DNA from: Anagrus nilaparvatae
Taxonomy: Eukaryota; Arthropoda; Insecta; Hymenoptera; Mymaridae
Assembly (NCBI GenBank): GCA_022575985.1
Contig: JAKSXM010000238.1
Location: 13,658,001 to 13,722,000 of the forward strand
Length of the DNA stretch: 64,000 bases
Reading direction: 5' to 3'
Within the stretch, counting starts at the first letter, position 1. Each line of letters begins with the position of its first letter. Position numbers and translations under genes: made by a program. Of the stretch, positions 25,495 to 37,800 are shown piece by piece. The notes under the pieces are model-generated. The model had not been told where the DNA came from, made no database searches, and worked only from the letters and a program-made list of their open reading frames with translations.

Positions 25495-28400
25495 TTTGAA
25501 TAAAAGTGCATCAGAACTACAGTGTCAAGGTCAGTGCCGGCTATATGAAAAAAAGGACTTTTGAACAAAAAACTGTTAATTTATAGACTTTTAAGGAAAA
25601 GAAAATTGTATATGTAAGTAGTGCCTATAAATTTTTATAAGTGACCAATAATTAATTGTATTGAATTTTATAAGAATCAAATAGTTTTTATTGTAATTTA
25701 AAAATTTTTCTTATATAAAAGGGTAATTAAATTAAATGTTTTTAAGATAAAAATCGTAATTTAGTTGCAAATAAATTTTTTTTAATGAAGAAAAAAAATA
25801 ATAATTTAACACATTTTTGATAAATTACACATTAAAATCGAGAACTATCAAATTTTGAACACGAGGAACGTTTTTTTTTTTAAGTAGGTCAAGCAGGAAG
25901 AAAGTGAAAAGGGAGAGAATTTTTGTTTCGTTTTTTTTTCTATATGCGTAAACATCTGCTTTCCTGTAGTTTTTTCTATGAATATATAATTTTCAAAAAT
26001 ATATATACGGTGTGTTTCGAATCAGTTGGTTTCTGTCTAATATAATTTTGTCTCTCTCTTACTTATTATGCGTATACCGGCTATACTTTGAATCTCGGTG
26101 TATATAAAAAATACTTGTTACATGGATATAAGAAATTTAAACCTAAGTGAAATTTAATGGTTCTCAAATTTTATTTTATTATTAACTTTATAAGATTATA
26201 AGATGATTCAAAAAAGTATTTAATGTTAGTACTAAATTAAGGTTGTATCTCACGTACAGTCAAAATTTTTTTTTAATGTCAAAATTTTTTTTGGTTGTCG
26301 AGGAAACTGATATTATATTTGAGCAAAACATTGTAAAAACATTATATTTCATAAATTCGAACTGGAAAATAATTTGCTAAAATTTTGCGGCTAATAAAAC
26401 TTTTAAGTAAAGAAGGAATTTGATAATTTATTTTTGGAATGAAAAGTATTTTATGGAATAAAATAGTGAATTTTCTGTTTTTTTAAATAGATAATTAACA
26501 AATTAATTTAAAAAAAAAAAAAATTTTTTTTTTTTCCTTAGTATTTAAGCTATTGGAAAATTGTTGCCCTACGTGAGATACTGCTTTAAATAAGTGGTAA
26601 TAATATTAAGAAACGAACTTTAAAGAATTATATTTAGGAAATAATTGTAAAAAATTTACATTTCATAAGTTTTATATTTTATAAATTTTAACTAACGAAT
26701 AATACTAGATTTTATTTTATGAGGTTGTAATTAAGTTATAAATAATTATATAAATGTTTAAACTATAAGAGAATGTATACTAAATATAAATCTGAGAGAA
26801 AATTTGGCACTGACGTAAACAATAGACTTTCTGGATCAAGTTCTGAGAAGCATCCGAGCCGAGCACTCCAAATTTTACCAAGTCATTTAGTGGTATGGGA
26901 ACGACCAAAAATACAAGCACCAAGAGACAGGAAGCCAGGGCAGGAAACTTTGAAGATTTTATGAAAAACGTGTGAGGATCAAGATTTATAAGAAAAAGAA
27001 AATTTTATAAGAAAACATGAAAAGATCAAGATTTATAAAAGTAATATAAGGTAAAAGAAGAAGGTTATGATCACCAAAAAAGGTCAATTTTAAGAAATCA
27101 GTAAAATTATTTGTAATTAGGTAAATTAAATGAAAGGATATATAAAAATTCATTAATTAAAAATATTTTTTTTTATATATGAGTAACAAGGATTTCGGGG
27201 TACATGTTTATGCACATTTAAATTAAGTAAAAGAAGTATAAATAAATTTGAGAAATCGAGATGAATTTTGAGGAATATATATTTCGTATTAAAATAATTG
27301 ATGATTATTATACAAGATCTACAAATTTAAATTTAAAAGGGGTTTTGGAAAATTTTTCTTTTTATTTAGCTGAAACAGTATGGAAAAGTTTTTTATATTA
27401 AATTACACGTATGTTTTTGTTCTATAAATGAAACTCATTAGAAGTAATTATTAATTAATATTAATTTTTACAGAAATGTTAAATGAATATTAAGTTATTA
27501 ATATATATGCTTAGAAATGGATAGTGCGCTGAGAATTAGTAAAATTTTTTATGAAAAACGTAGAAAAAAAGATAGAAACGTGATTTTTGGGTGCAGGAGG
27601 AGATCCTGTTCTGCGCAGAACTTGAATTCCTGCTGTGTTCAATGATTGCGAGTAAAAGAATAAATTTTTGGTTTTTCCTTTTGTTTTGTTTTTTTTTCTT
27701 GGTTAAAAAGAATAGGAAGATTTTTTTTTTAATTTTAAAACTGAGTTAATAGTTATTGACTAGTTTAAAGTTTCTTTTCTGTTTATGCTAAGGGTGAGGT
27801 ACTCGAGGGATTTTATGGTTTGGATGATACCGTAGAAAACAAGTCACTGGGTGTGCAACTAGTTCCAGGGCTCGTCCAAATCAAATTATTACTACAGCGT
27901 TGTAGGGAAACGCCTGAAGATACCCTTGAATTTTTTCAGCCGGTTAATAGTTATGTTAATGGTAGGCTGGCAGCCGGTTAATGGTTTGTTAATGGTTGGC
28001 TGGAAGGTTTAAGAGTGCACTCGTTCAAGGGTTGACAGGGTTCTCGAGAGAAATCCTTAGCATGGTTCCCAGGTTTTGAGCGCTCATTGAAGGAATAGCA
28101 TAGGCCTATAATAGTATACTAGGGGTACTTTTAAATCTTTGAATAAAATTATTTAAATTTTTGATAATGTTAGCATGTTTCAGTTTAACCATTCATCTTT
28201 CTTAAGCATATATATATATATTTTATATAGGTATTTTTAAAGAGTAAATTTTTTTTTATTTAGTATTGGAATGAAATTTTGAAAAGTTTGGGATAAAAAA
28301 TAAGATGATATAAAGAAAATTTTTAATGTTTGTATACTATAATTATAAATGATTGGATAATAGTATATTGAAATTGATTAATATTAAAAATTGATAACTT

Positions 28401-29204
28401 TAGTTGCCATTTGTTATAAGTAATGTGTCCGTAATTTTTTTTTTAAACAAAAAATAAGTTATTTTCAAATTTTTCGTATTTTTTTATGAAATTGCAGAAA
28501 TTTTTTTTTAAACTGAACTTCACCGTTTATTTTGATGATCGGATCCTTTAAAAATAAGATATGTTTTTTTTGAAATATTAAGGAATTGAAAATTTTTATT
28601 AAAATGATTTCATTTATATCGTGATGTAATTGCATAGTAAACATGGGCATTAAATTTATGTGCATTTTTTTATGGTTAAATTTGGATTAAATCAGAAAAT
28701 AACGGATTTTATAAAATATAATTAAGGAAATATATAACGATGATGAAAAAGGCTTATACGTATGCAAAATAATTTGGTTACAATGTAAAGTATTAAATAG
28801 GCTGGTATTAGAGTCACCGGGAAGGTTAAACTTATTGGAAACTTTGTATGCAATATATTTGAAATTAAAGTTTTAAAAAGTTTTTAGAGTACACGTTTAA
28901 TTAAAGTCTATATTTCAAAATTTTATGAGACTAATAAGTAAAAAATAAACAGATTTTGAGAATGATTATTTATCCTTTCATTTGTAAAATTTAGTCATAT
29001 ATGTGATAGTAAAAGCTTTAATTATGTTTAAAAATATTTTAATAAGTAATGCATTTTAACAATTTTATATTTTAATAATAATTTAATATTTAATATTTTA
29101 ATAATTTATAATAATTTTGATTGTAATATTAGATAAAAATATAAATTTTAAAATAATTTTTAAAATTTACAAAGTTGCTCATTTTATTATCGCAACTTTG
29201 GTTT
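25495..29204 (+). other. LTR element interior without retroviral genes
   Basis: The longest frame is 63 codons (26773-26964: basic, Ser/Pro-containing, no known family). A 46-codon frame with a good ATG lies at 27261-27401. Neither shows gag, protease, reverse transcriptase or integrase motifs. A GC-richer patch at about 27570-28110 stands out. It contains a near-perfect tandem duplication of about 33 bp (GCCGGTTAATRGTTW...) at 27939-28007. The rest is AT-rich. Confidence 0.7.
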
Positions 29205-29215
29205 AAGGGGCGAGG
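29205..29215 (+). other. polypurine tract
   Basis: AAGGGGCGAGG lies immediately upstream of the 3' LTR. It is purine-rich with one C, and in the right position to prime plus-strand DNA. Confidence 0.75.
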
Positions 29216-29615
29216 TGTAACGTTGTTGGTAACCGCGCAGGCGTAAATATTAGCGGCAATCTTAGCTGAGTTTAAATATATTAAATACATTGGTCACTCT
29301 ACTATAAAGCACTACATAGTTACTAAGTATTCACTAGATTTAAGATGTATGTATGTAAATGTAATATATGTATATTAAAGTCTTCATGGTGGGAGTATAC
29401 CATGTAACTTCAGCATCTTTTGTTTTTGGAAATACGCTCTCTCGCTTTTGGGCTGTCATTGTAATAAGTTGGATAATTAAAACACGTTATGTCAAATGTT
29501 AATTAATATCTTATTATTTGGAGTTTATCCTATTTATTTTATCCAATTGATATCCTAATCATAAAAGTGCACGTTCTCAATAGAATTTGCCATATATTTT
29601 ATTGAGGACATCACA
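29216..29615 (+). repeat. 3' LTR
   Basis: 400 bp, the partner of 25079-25478. It ends ACATCACA and is followed by the TAAT target duplication. Confidence 0.93.
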
Positions 29616-29619
29616 TAAT

Positions 29620-30267
29620 TAACTTAGTCGCGCGCTCTAGCGAGCACGGAGCGCATTGATATACAATGCGGCTACACGTGAGGTGGTGTATAGAGAAAGA
29701 GAGCAACAAAGAGACCGTGTTAAAAACCGGTTTTTAAAGAGAAGCTGGCAACAATGACTAAATTTTTATTTTTAAAAATTAAAATTACTTGTCTAGAGTA
29801 GGTGCCTCGTAGTAATTAAAATATTTATTTATTAATTGAACAATTTTCTTTCTGCGGGTAAATATTATATACTGCAAGTACGCCACAGAACCGTAGCGGA
29901 TCCCTCGTCCTGGCATAAACTGTTGTAAAATGGCCAGGATAAGCTAGGTAGCTAACAAGGTCTCTTTGTCTCTCTACTGTTTGACTATACATAATAAACA
30001 TTTGTTTACAAGTGTCTTTTTATAAATATTATTTAAACTATTCTTTTAGCCTAGTTAGTGGAAAAAAATTTATACATAAAAATTGATTTTTTAATTGCAC
30101 TCTATCAAATGGTTATAAAATAATAATGTTACAAGGATTTCTTTACAATTTTTGCATTTACTTAAAAACATAACCAATTCTCAGTTAAGTTTTGTGGTTA
30201 TACAAAAAGGAGTGCAGAGTACAAGCAAAGGTGTATTAAAGTAATCGGAATAAAAAAATGATTAATA
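29620..30267 (+). promoter_or_regulatory. upstream region of the DHHC gene with an inverted repeat
   Basis: A CpG-rich patch (29627-29690) directly abuts the LTR element. Imperfect inverted arms of about 35 bp lie at 29686-29719 (GTATAGAGAAAGAGAG...) and 29955-29991 (...CTCTCTACTG...CTATAC), enclosing about 235 bp, so a MITE may form part of the promoter. A small perfect hairpin TCCTGGC/GCCAGGA lies at about 29908-29935. No TATA box was confidently placed. Confidence 0.45.
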
Positions 30268-31924
30268 ATGGTATTAAAATCATGTTTTTCTAAATTATCA
30301 AGTGGTCCAAAAAAAATATCTTACGATGCAGTTATCCCAATTATTATTATACCTTGTTTGCTTTTTTTCGCTGCTCAAGGTTCTCTCTATACTTTACTTA
30401 TATTTTCTTTAACTCCAATATTTATTTATTATTTAAATCACAATTTCTTAAGATTTTTAATACGTACGAAATTTTTTTTTATATGGTCAATTACAAGTGT
30501 TTTTTTATTGATATTAATTTTTGAAATATGTGTTGTTCCATTACTTGAAATATTGCCAGAAGAAAATTTGGTGCTAGTGTTATGTGTTATTGGTGCAATT
30601 ATTTGTGCTTATAAAACTAGACAAAAATCAGATAAACCAAATCAAGAAAATAATTTATTAGATGGGTTAGAATTAGGAGAAAGAAGTGGAGATGTATGCT
30701 CTACTTGTAGAAGAAGAATACCTCCCAGAGCATATCATTGTAGGATTTGCCAAACTTGCATTTTAGGAAGGGAATATCACTGCAAATGGTAATTTAATTT
30801 AAGAGGATCATCTATGACCACTAAGGGTAGTCGATAGCATTTTTTTTTATTGAAATATATTAACCATATTTATTAATAATAATTTTTAAATAAAAGGGCC
30901 AATATGCTTTGTTTTATTTATCAGAAATTGAAATTGAAAGACAATATTAAAAAATGTTTTCTCGGCAGTGGCGAGAAAGTACGAAGACGTATCTTCTAGC
31001 TACTGCCAAAAAAGTAAAATGCGATCCTTGGCCATAAAAAAAGAATAGCCCGAATCGCACGTAAACTACCTTCTGAGCTTATTTTTCTCGCTATGGATCG
31101 TAATCTATTACTTGTTTAAACAAATACGACCCAATAAGTTTCGGATAATAAATGCTAAATTTTTTCAGATCTGGGCCCCTTGGACCAAAATTTTGCTTGA
31201 TTTATTTTGAAAAGTATTTAATGGAAAATTTTTCGATAAATTCTTCTATAAACAAATACCTTACCCTAAAATTTTTAACTTTTTTTTTTCAGTTTCTGAT
31301 GAAAAATCACGCAAAACATCGGCTGTTTTATTAGAATATTATTCTAAGTAAATATAGTTAATATTTTTCGGTTTTAAAATGTCCTCATGAATACTGACAG
31401 TGCAGTAGTCATAGAATTCCCTCTTGAAGAGATTTAGAAGATAATAATTTTATAAAATTATGAAAATGTTACAGGTTGGATTGCTGCATAGGATACAGAA
31501 ACGTACGATGGTACATTGGATTTCTGTTTTTTTCATCTATCGCATTTATGTACGGTTCAAACTTGATTATGACAACAATATGTCACCCATTTCTTTTAGT
31601 TGGAACAATACTTATACCAGATGATTGCAGCGATGTTTATTATCAATTAGAGTAAGTTTAATCTTTTTAATTAAATCGAAAATCTTTGTAACAAATATTT
31701 ATTTTTTTAGCATTGGGATCTCATTTGTATCGTCAGTTTATTGTTTAATAATAGGTTTAATTTTAATTTTATATTTTTTTTATCACATTTGGATCCTTTA
31801 TATTGGAGCAACAACCGATGAAAGACTACACACTAATAGCGAAAATAGTAACAATATTTTAAAATACACATCACAAGTATTTTGTTGTGAATCATCAAAT
31901 TTTAATGCATCCGATAAAACATAA
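30268..31924 (+). CDS. DHHC-type palmitoyltransferase (ZDHHC23-like) with EYHC motif
   Basis: Three exons: 30268-30788, 31475-31651 and 31711-31924. The joined length is 912 nt, in frame, giving 303 residues. Protein S-acyltransferases of this family attach palmitate to cysteines of membrane proteins. Four hydrophobic segments flank a cysteine-rich domain (CSTCRRRIPPRAYHCRICQ, then CILGREYHCKWLDCCIG). The usual Asp-His-His-Cys reads Glu-Tyr-His-Cys, but the catalytic Cys and the zinc ligands are present. A TTDE matches the family's TTxE motif after the last membrane segment. The length and layout resemble ZDHHC23/24-type enzymes, but the exact orthologue is not certain. The start was chosen as the first ATG before the first membrane segment. 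Intron 1 (686 bp) holds small repeats. Confidence 0.85.
30960..31106. repeat. small hairpin repeats in DHHC intron 1
   Basis: GGCAGT/ACTGCC arms frame about 30964-31008. A second imperfect inverted repeat (GCGATCCTTGGCCATAAAA against TTTTTCTCGCTATGGATCGT) spans about 31021-31106. The central part of the second resembles the repeat at 34328-34412. Probably MITE relics. Confidence 0.4.
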
Positions 31925-33591
31925 GCCAAATTACAGATACATATTTCAAGTCGCAAATATTTATATTTTTATTTATTAAAATATGTGACAAATAACTAAT
32001 TAGTCAATTACATTTTTAAAATGCATTAAAATAACATTTTAGACGAATTCATTAATTTTATTAGCTAATTTATTTATTATACTAATAATTATTTATGTAA
32101 CTGTGATATTATAATTGTAATTACCTAACACTGATTTTGCATAATGCATAAATTAATCAAATTTTTAATTTTTAATTAATGGAAAATATGAAATGTAATG
32201 TCTTTACTTGTAGGCAACAATGCACTATTTTCGATTTTGGCAAACTGTCATTATTGCCTGCTAGTAGAAAAAAAACATCTTAGAAATTTTTATGTTATCA
32301 AATTGCAGTTTTGAATACTATGCATTCGATAAAATAAACTTTTCTAAGATCCTGATAAAAATATACTATTCTTGAATAAATAATTTTTTCTTGTATAAAT
32401 ATTGAATTATTTAAGACTCCAATCAAAATCCTAATTAAGTACCAAACATTTTTTTTAATGTGTTGTCAAATTTTTAATTTATTTGTAAAATTGCTGAAGG
32501 AGACTGCTCACACTGTGTAGTTGGGTGGCTCATTTTGAAACAGAAATATTTCTACTGTATTAAAAAACAGATATTTTTTTAGAGGAAAAATTTGGCATTA
32601 AAAAAACAAAAAAAATAATTGTTTTATTTCAGATCTGGGCAATTTCAATTAATATATTGCTTGACTAATGTTGAATATTATTTAATTTAAAAGGAAAAGA
32701 TCTTTTCTGTCGACCGCCGAAAAATTTTTGATTAAAAACTATGACTACATATTAATTAAAAAGGTTTATAGAAAAAAATTAAATTATGAACATAAATTGC
32801 GTGAATTTGGAATCTTTGCCATTTCTGATCTGATTGTCAAATTAACAAAAATAAATAAATGGTTCAAACATCCCAGTTCCAAAATGAGTTGCACGACTAC
32901 AACCAGCTAAAAATTTTCCCAAAAATAAGTAATTAAAAGAAAGCTCTATTCAGCAGCAAAAAACAAGAAAAACCACAAAAAAATTAGCTTTGGTAAACAT
33001 TGATTGTGAAAATTATTCTAAACTTAGTAACATTTATAGGTTAGATTAACAAAAATTTAATTTTCAAAGATAACAAACATTCATAAGCGCATGTATAAAT
33101 TTGAAAAAAGTTGATAATTTTGAGTAGACTTATTAATTAGTTTTAAAATGTGTGTAATCGTGTAACTTGTTTGTTAATAATATTATATAACCTTAATTTA
33201 TTATTTGAGTGAATAAAATAACAATTTATAAATTCAAAAAATAATAGAATGGGTAAATGACACTATATAAAGTATAAAAATAAATAAAGAGTTATTCTTA
33301 CTTTATTAAGTAATTGGTGTACTTGGAAATAAAAATTAGGCATGGCAATAATGACATTTGGCACTAAAAAATATCAGTTATTTTACCAACTTTGTTAGCC
33401 ATATTATATAAAATTCGTTTAATCTTGTAATCATATATTCAATTAATTCACTTTATTTTAATGACACCATAACACTAAAATTATATTTGAAAAATAAAAC
33501 TAATAACTCCGAATTTGTTCTATTTGTTTTTCTCCTTTGTGTACACACATATAAATACTGTGCTTAAATATTTGTGACGTCAATAATATCT
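31925..33591. other. AT-rich intergenic region
   Basis: Contains the 3' UTR of the DHHC gene and no supported gene. A motif TTATTGCCYGCTAGTAGA at about 32251 recurs at about 40092 in the E1 intron, so both lie in a dispersed repeat. A 60-codon frame at 32728-32910 is unremarkable. Confidence 0.5.
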
Positions 33592-33728
33592 CAACTGCCC
33601 GGGCGGAATTGTTTCACGTAGTTTAATTTTAATTTATTTAATCTTACCATTTTCTTTAACAAGTAAAATCAGCCGTAGACTAAGCGAACGGTCTAAATAC
33701 GAGAAACAATTCCACCCGGGTGCTGGCT
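33592..33728. repeat. hairpin MITE relic with CCCGGG ends
   Basis: Imperfect inverted arms of about 25 bp: GCCCGGGCGGAATTGTTTC (from about 33597) and, reverse complemented from the right, CACCCGGGTGGAATTGTTTC (ending about 33722). A spacer of about 80 bp separates them. Target duplication not resolved. Confidence 0.6.
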
Positions 33729-34327
33729 AGCAGAAAATCGATCAGCTGTGATATGGCGCTTTTTTTGAATTTAAATTATTAATATTCTACTTTAATACAT
33801 TATGGTAATTATTAAATCATTAATTATTATTTAATTTATTAGCAGTAAAATATTTTTATTTTTATTATTTTAAAATTTTAAATTGTTCAAAAAAAAATAA
33901 ATTCAAGTTCAAAAATTTTTACATTATGGTATAAAATAATTTTATTTTTTAAATATTTGCTTTAAGAATGCTTATCTTCAAAATTTTTAAGTTTACAGAA
34001 TTCAAGTTCAATGATTAGTTAGTTCATACTTGAGTACTTGTATGGCTAAGATTTTGGGGGGCAAGGACATATACGGGGTGCTGTCTTGCGAGATAATAAA
34101 AAAAGTCCCAGTATCGAATAAACATATTTGATTCGCCCTATTCCATAAATTTTGATGTCAAATTACACATAATATTTATTTCTTGTATTGTTTTAAATTA
34201 ATTAATAATAATTTTGTTAACGCTTCCGTGTCTCTTTTTAAAAATTCTTAATTGGCAAATCCTTTAACTTAAAAAAATTTTCTGGTCAGTGGCAAACAAT
34301 TTTTATAAGGCCCTTGTCTATATTTAA

Positions 34328-34412
34328 ATAAAAAATGCCCCAAATCGTAGTTAACCACCCTCGATTTAGCCTTGGAAGCTAATTTGCATTCGATTTGGGC
34401 CATTTTTTACTC
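34328..34412. repeat. hairpin repeat
   Basis: Inverted arms AAAAATGCCCCAAATCG and CGATTTGGGCCATTTTT enclose about 50 bp containing GTTAACCACCCTC. A similar core occurs in DHHC intron 1, so this is a dispersed small family. Confidence 0.55.
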
Positions 34413-34895
34413 TTATGGACACGATCCATAAATATACTATTCCTGATTCTAATTTTCATGTAACTAAAACACAACCATGTCATGTTACAAAAATTTAAAT
34501 GCCTACCACAGTTTAAAAACTCAAACTCACTACGTGACATAGACATCCCTGACTATGTCAATGGATGAAAGAGGGGATAATAAAAGTTTTCATTTGCCCT
34601 TGTATTTGTGTGTAAATGAGACATGGGGATTTAAGTTCGTCTGGTTTCTTCAGCGTTTATTCATTCACTCCCCTCCCGGCGTATGGCGCGACTTGACACT
34701 GGAGGATTTGCAATTCTTTTTTTTCTTTAAAAAACCCTCCCTCTCTCTTTCTTATACCGGCACTCATGCAAAACTGAACAGTACACGTCGTTATCTTATT
34801 TTTAAACAAAAAAACTAGTTGATTAACTAAATAAATAAGTTTCAGAAAAAATTTAAAGTGTAATTTTTATTAATTTGTTCAACACGATAAAGAAA
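34413..34895 (+). promoter_or_regulatory. upstream region of enolase-phosphatase E1
   Basis: Sequence before the E1 start codon. It has a GC-richer stretch at about 34668-34770 (CCCTCCCGGCG, then pyrimidine-rich) that could be core promoter or 5' UTR. The in-frame reading at 34555-34818 has no family match I can recognise and is likely chance. Confidence 0.4.
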
Positions 34896-37800
34896 ATGGT
34901 GAATACCGGAAAACGAAGCGCCGGCAGAGATGAATTGTTACAGGATGCAAAAATTGTGCTTTTAGATATCGAGGGCACGACAACTAGCATTAGTTTTGTT
35001 AAGGTATTTCTAAAATTATTTAAATAATTTTTTTCATAATTTTATGTACTTTCTTAGTAATTTTATGAACGTGGAGATTTTTTTTTTTTTTTGAGATATC
35101 GAACCCGATACTTGCGCGTGCGAGCAAAACCGTTGACTTCGGGCTTGGCCTTGCATTCCCTTTTCTTAAATTTGTTTCTTAAATTTCATGGTGCATTAAC
35201 TTATTTTATTTTAAGTTTTTTTTTTTGAAAATTATAAAAAAATTAATTAATTTATAAAATTTAATTAGTGAGTTAAAATTAACTTAAAATATTTAATTTT
35301 TAAAAAATTGTTTAATAATCTAAATTTTTTTTAATCCAATTTTATTTTCTCAAATTTTGACATAAAAAAAATTTTATTGTATTATAGGCCATTTCTTTAT
35401 AGTTGCATATGTACATGAAAAGTTTCTATTCTCTTTTTCCTTCCCCTCTTTATGTCTGGGATCTGCCGGTAATGCTTTTAACGGTTCGCCTAGACCACCC
35501 CTTGTTCTTACATGTACCCCATTTTCACAATATTCTCATGAAAAATATAAGAATAATAATTACATATTTTATTTTACTGTTATTAGAATCAATATAAATT
35601 TTTTTTTCAACAGGATACTTTGTTCCCTTACGTACGTGAAAATTTAAAAAAATATGTTGACGAAAAATGGGACAGTGAAGATTTTAAGGATGATTATGAA
35701 AAACTAAAAGAACAGGTAATTTTGAAGCAATTTTATTAAATTTTAAATTTATATGTATTCAGGTGTAAAATTTAAAATTTAAAGTACACATGAAACATAT
35801 GCTTGCACGTAAATTAATAAAAACCTTTTTCTAAAAATAACTTTAATACGTTATAAGTATAAAAAAATTTATCTATAAAAAGATTAAAAGTTCTTGATAT
35901 ATACAAAGAAATATAAAAATAAAAATAAAAAAAAAAAACTAGTTGTTAAAAATTTATTCCCCTTTTTGACATTGAAAAGGAATGTAAATTTAACAATGAT
36001 AGAGCTGCATTGCCACATTGAATTTTTTGTTATTTTTTGTTGAAAAAGCAGCTGGCAGTTGAACTAAATAAATTTTTTGACCTGTGAGATTCTTCTTTTT
36101 TGGACCCTTATTCTATGTTCCTCTTTAAGTTTTTTAAATACATTATTTTTTCTTCTTCCGTTCTGTATACAAGTAATACCTGTTATTATTAAATATTTTT
36201 CTCGAGGTATATTTTTTATTATGTAATTATAAGCAATTTTAAAATTATTTATTTAAAATTAAAATTATCAGATTTTATTAAAGATTATGAATTTTTTTAT
36301 ATTATAAAAATAAAGCAGGGTCCATTGATTCACAATTTTGGTAAACCTCTTAAGGAGGAACCATTGTGATAGGTAAAATTTTTATTTTTGATTTTTGGCA
36401 TATAAGCACATTTTGAAACCCCAGAAGCTAAGAAACCAGTTTTTAAAAAAAGTATGTATGTTTATGGGTGTGTATGTATGTACGTGCGTGAATGCGTGTA
36501 ACCGGTGATTTTTCGCAACCATTATGGTATTAAGACCTAATTTTCTTCAAATGCTCTGAATGCCATTTATGCCATTTTTTGTGTTTTTCTACATATTGCT
36601 TAAGTTACTTAACTAACTCTCATTATAATGACTGGTTTTTGGGGTCACCGATTCCAGAATATTAGGTATAGACCCCAAAAAATTACCCTTATCACTGAAA
36701 AACCATAATTATGTAATTTATACAACTGTCGTAATAAAGAACTTAAAAAACTGGTTTGGGTTTTCATACAACCAGTGATAATGGAACATGTTCACTTATA
36801 ACAATTTTAACATATACTCCCTAATTATTATCTAGAACCGAAGTTATAATAAATCCCGAAATATAAATTATCTTAAGTCCTTAAGCCTAAAGTATAGTAC
36901 TAAAAAATACAGTTTTTTCGTCATTGGAACAAATTTTTCAGGGTCAGGGCCTAGAAATTTTGAATCAACGACCCCAAAAATCTTAGCCTAGACATTTTTA
37001 TGAGAATTAGAATATCTTATAATATTAAATCTAAATATAAAGCTTTCTAGTTGCAAATCTAGTGAGGGCAAAGGTTATATTTCTTCCACTCCTGTGAATA
37101 GGTTTTTTATAAATTTTTATTATTAAATTTTTGGGTTTTTACTCCCTTGAGAGATTTTTCTTGATTTATTTTTATGGTTAACAGAATAAAAAGTTACGAA
37201 ATGAGAAAACTTTAAAAACGAACACCCTATAGTGCTTGAAAAATAAAGAAATTCACTGAAGTAACACAGACCCCCCAAGTTGAGCCTGATTTAAAAAATA
37301 TATCCTCAGACAGTAACAATAAGTTGAAGGTATATTACATGGTTATAGTTATAGTTATTCATAAAATAAAGTTGAGACTTGCGCAGGTAAAAAAGATTTT
37401 TCGTTTAACCTAAATTTAACTTCCGGGGCCTAAGACTAGCTTTCAAAGTAATTCTTAACTTTTGGAAAAGAATAGGTTACTATAAATTTATAATAAAAAA
37501 TGAGTACTCGTAATAAAAACAAATTTTGAATTTCATTAAAATTCAAAGAAACCTTACTTAATACACGTAGAACATTGAGGCTCTGTTTAGGAGACCCATT
37601 GAATATCAAAGATTTGACTTCTAACAGTCCTTAAAAATTATTGCATTATACATTTTTTTATAACAGTATTTTTGTTAAAAATAGGACTGGTTGCCCATAA
37701 GTTATTTGTCCAGAATGGAAAATAATATCTTTTTGAATACCGAGATTTTTTCTCCAGGTTAATATTTGCTAACAAACGAGATTCCGATATTAGATATAAT

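Larger units (their letters stand above)
25079..29615 (+). mobile_element. non-autonomous LTR retrotransposon (Gypsy-type signals)
   Basis: A complete 4,537-bp element. Two 400-bp LTRs begin TG and end CA and show no difference on my reading. They are flanked by a 4-bp target duplication TAAT (25075-25078 and 29616-29619). A primer-binding site lies just inside the 5' LTR and a polypurine tract just before the 3' LTR. The 3.7-kb interior has no gag or pol frame, so it must have been mobilised by enzymes made elsewhere (a LARD/TRIM-like element). The 4-bp duplication and the primer site fit Ty3/Gypsy. LTR identity implies a recent insertion. Confidence 0.92.

Noticed and set aside
26773..26964. 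63-codon frame in the LTR element as a gag remnant
   Set aside because: No zinc knuckle or capsid motif; too short to support.
34555..34818. 87-codon frame upstream of E1
   Set aside because: No recognisable family, biased composition, and it overlaps the likely E1 promoter.
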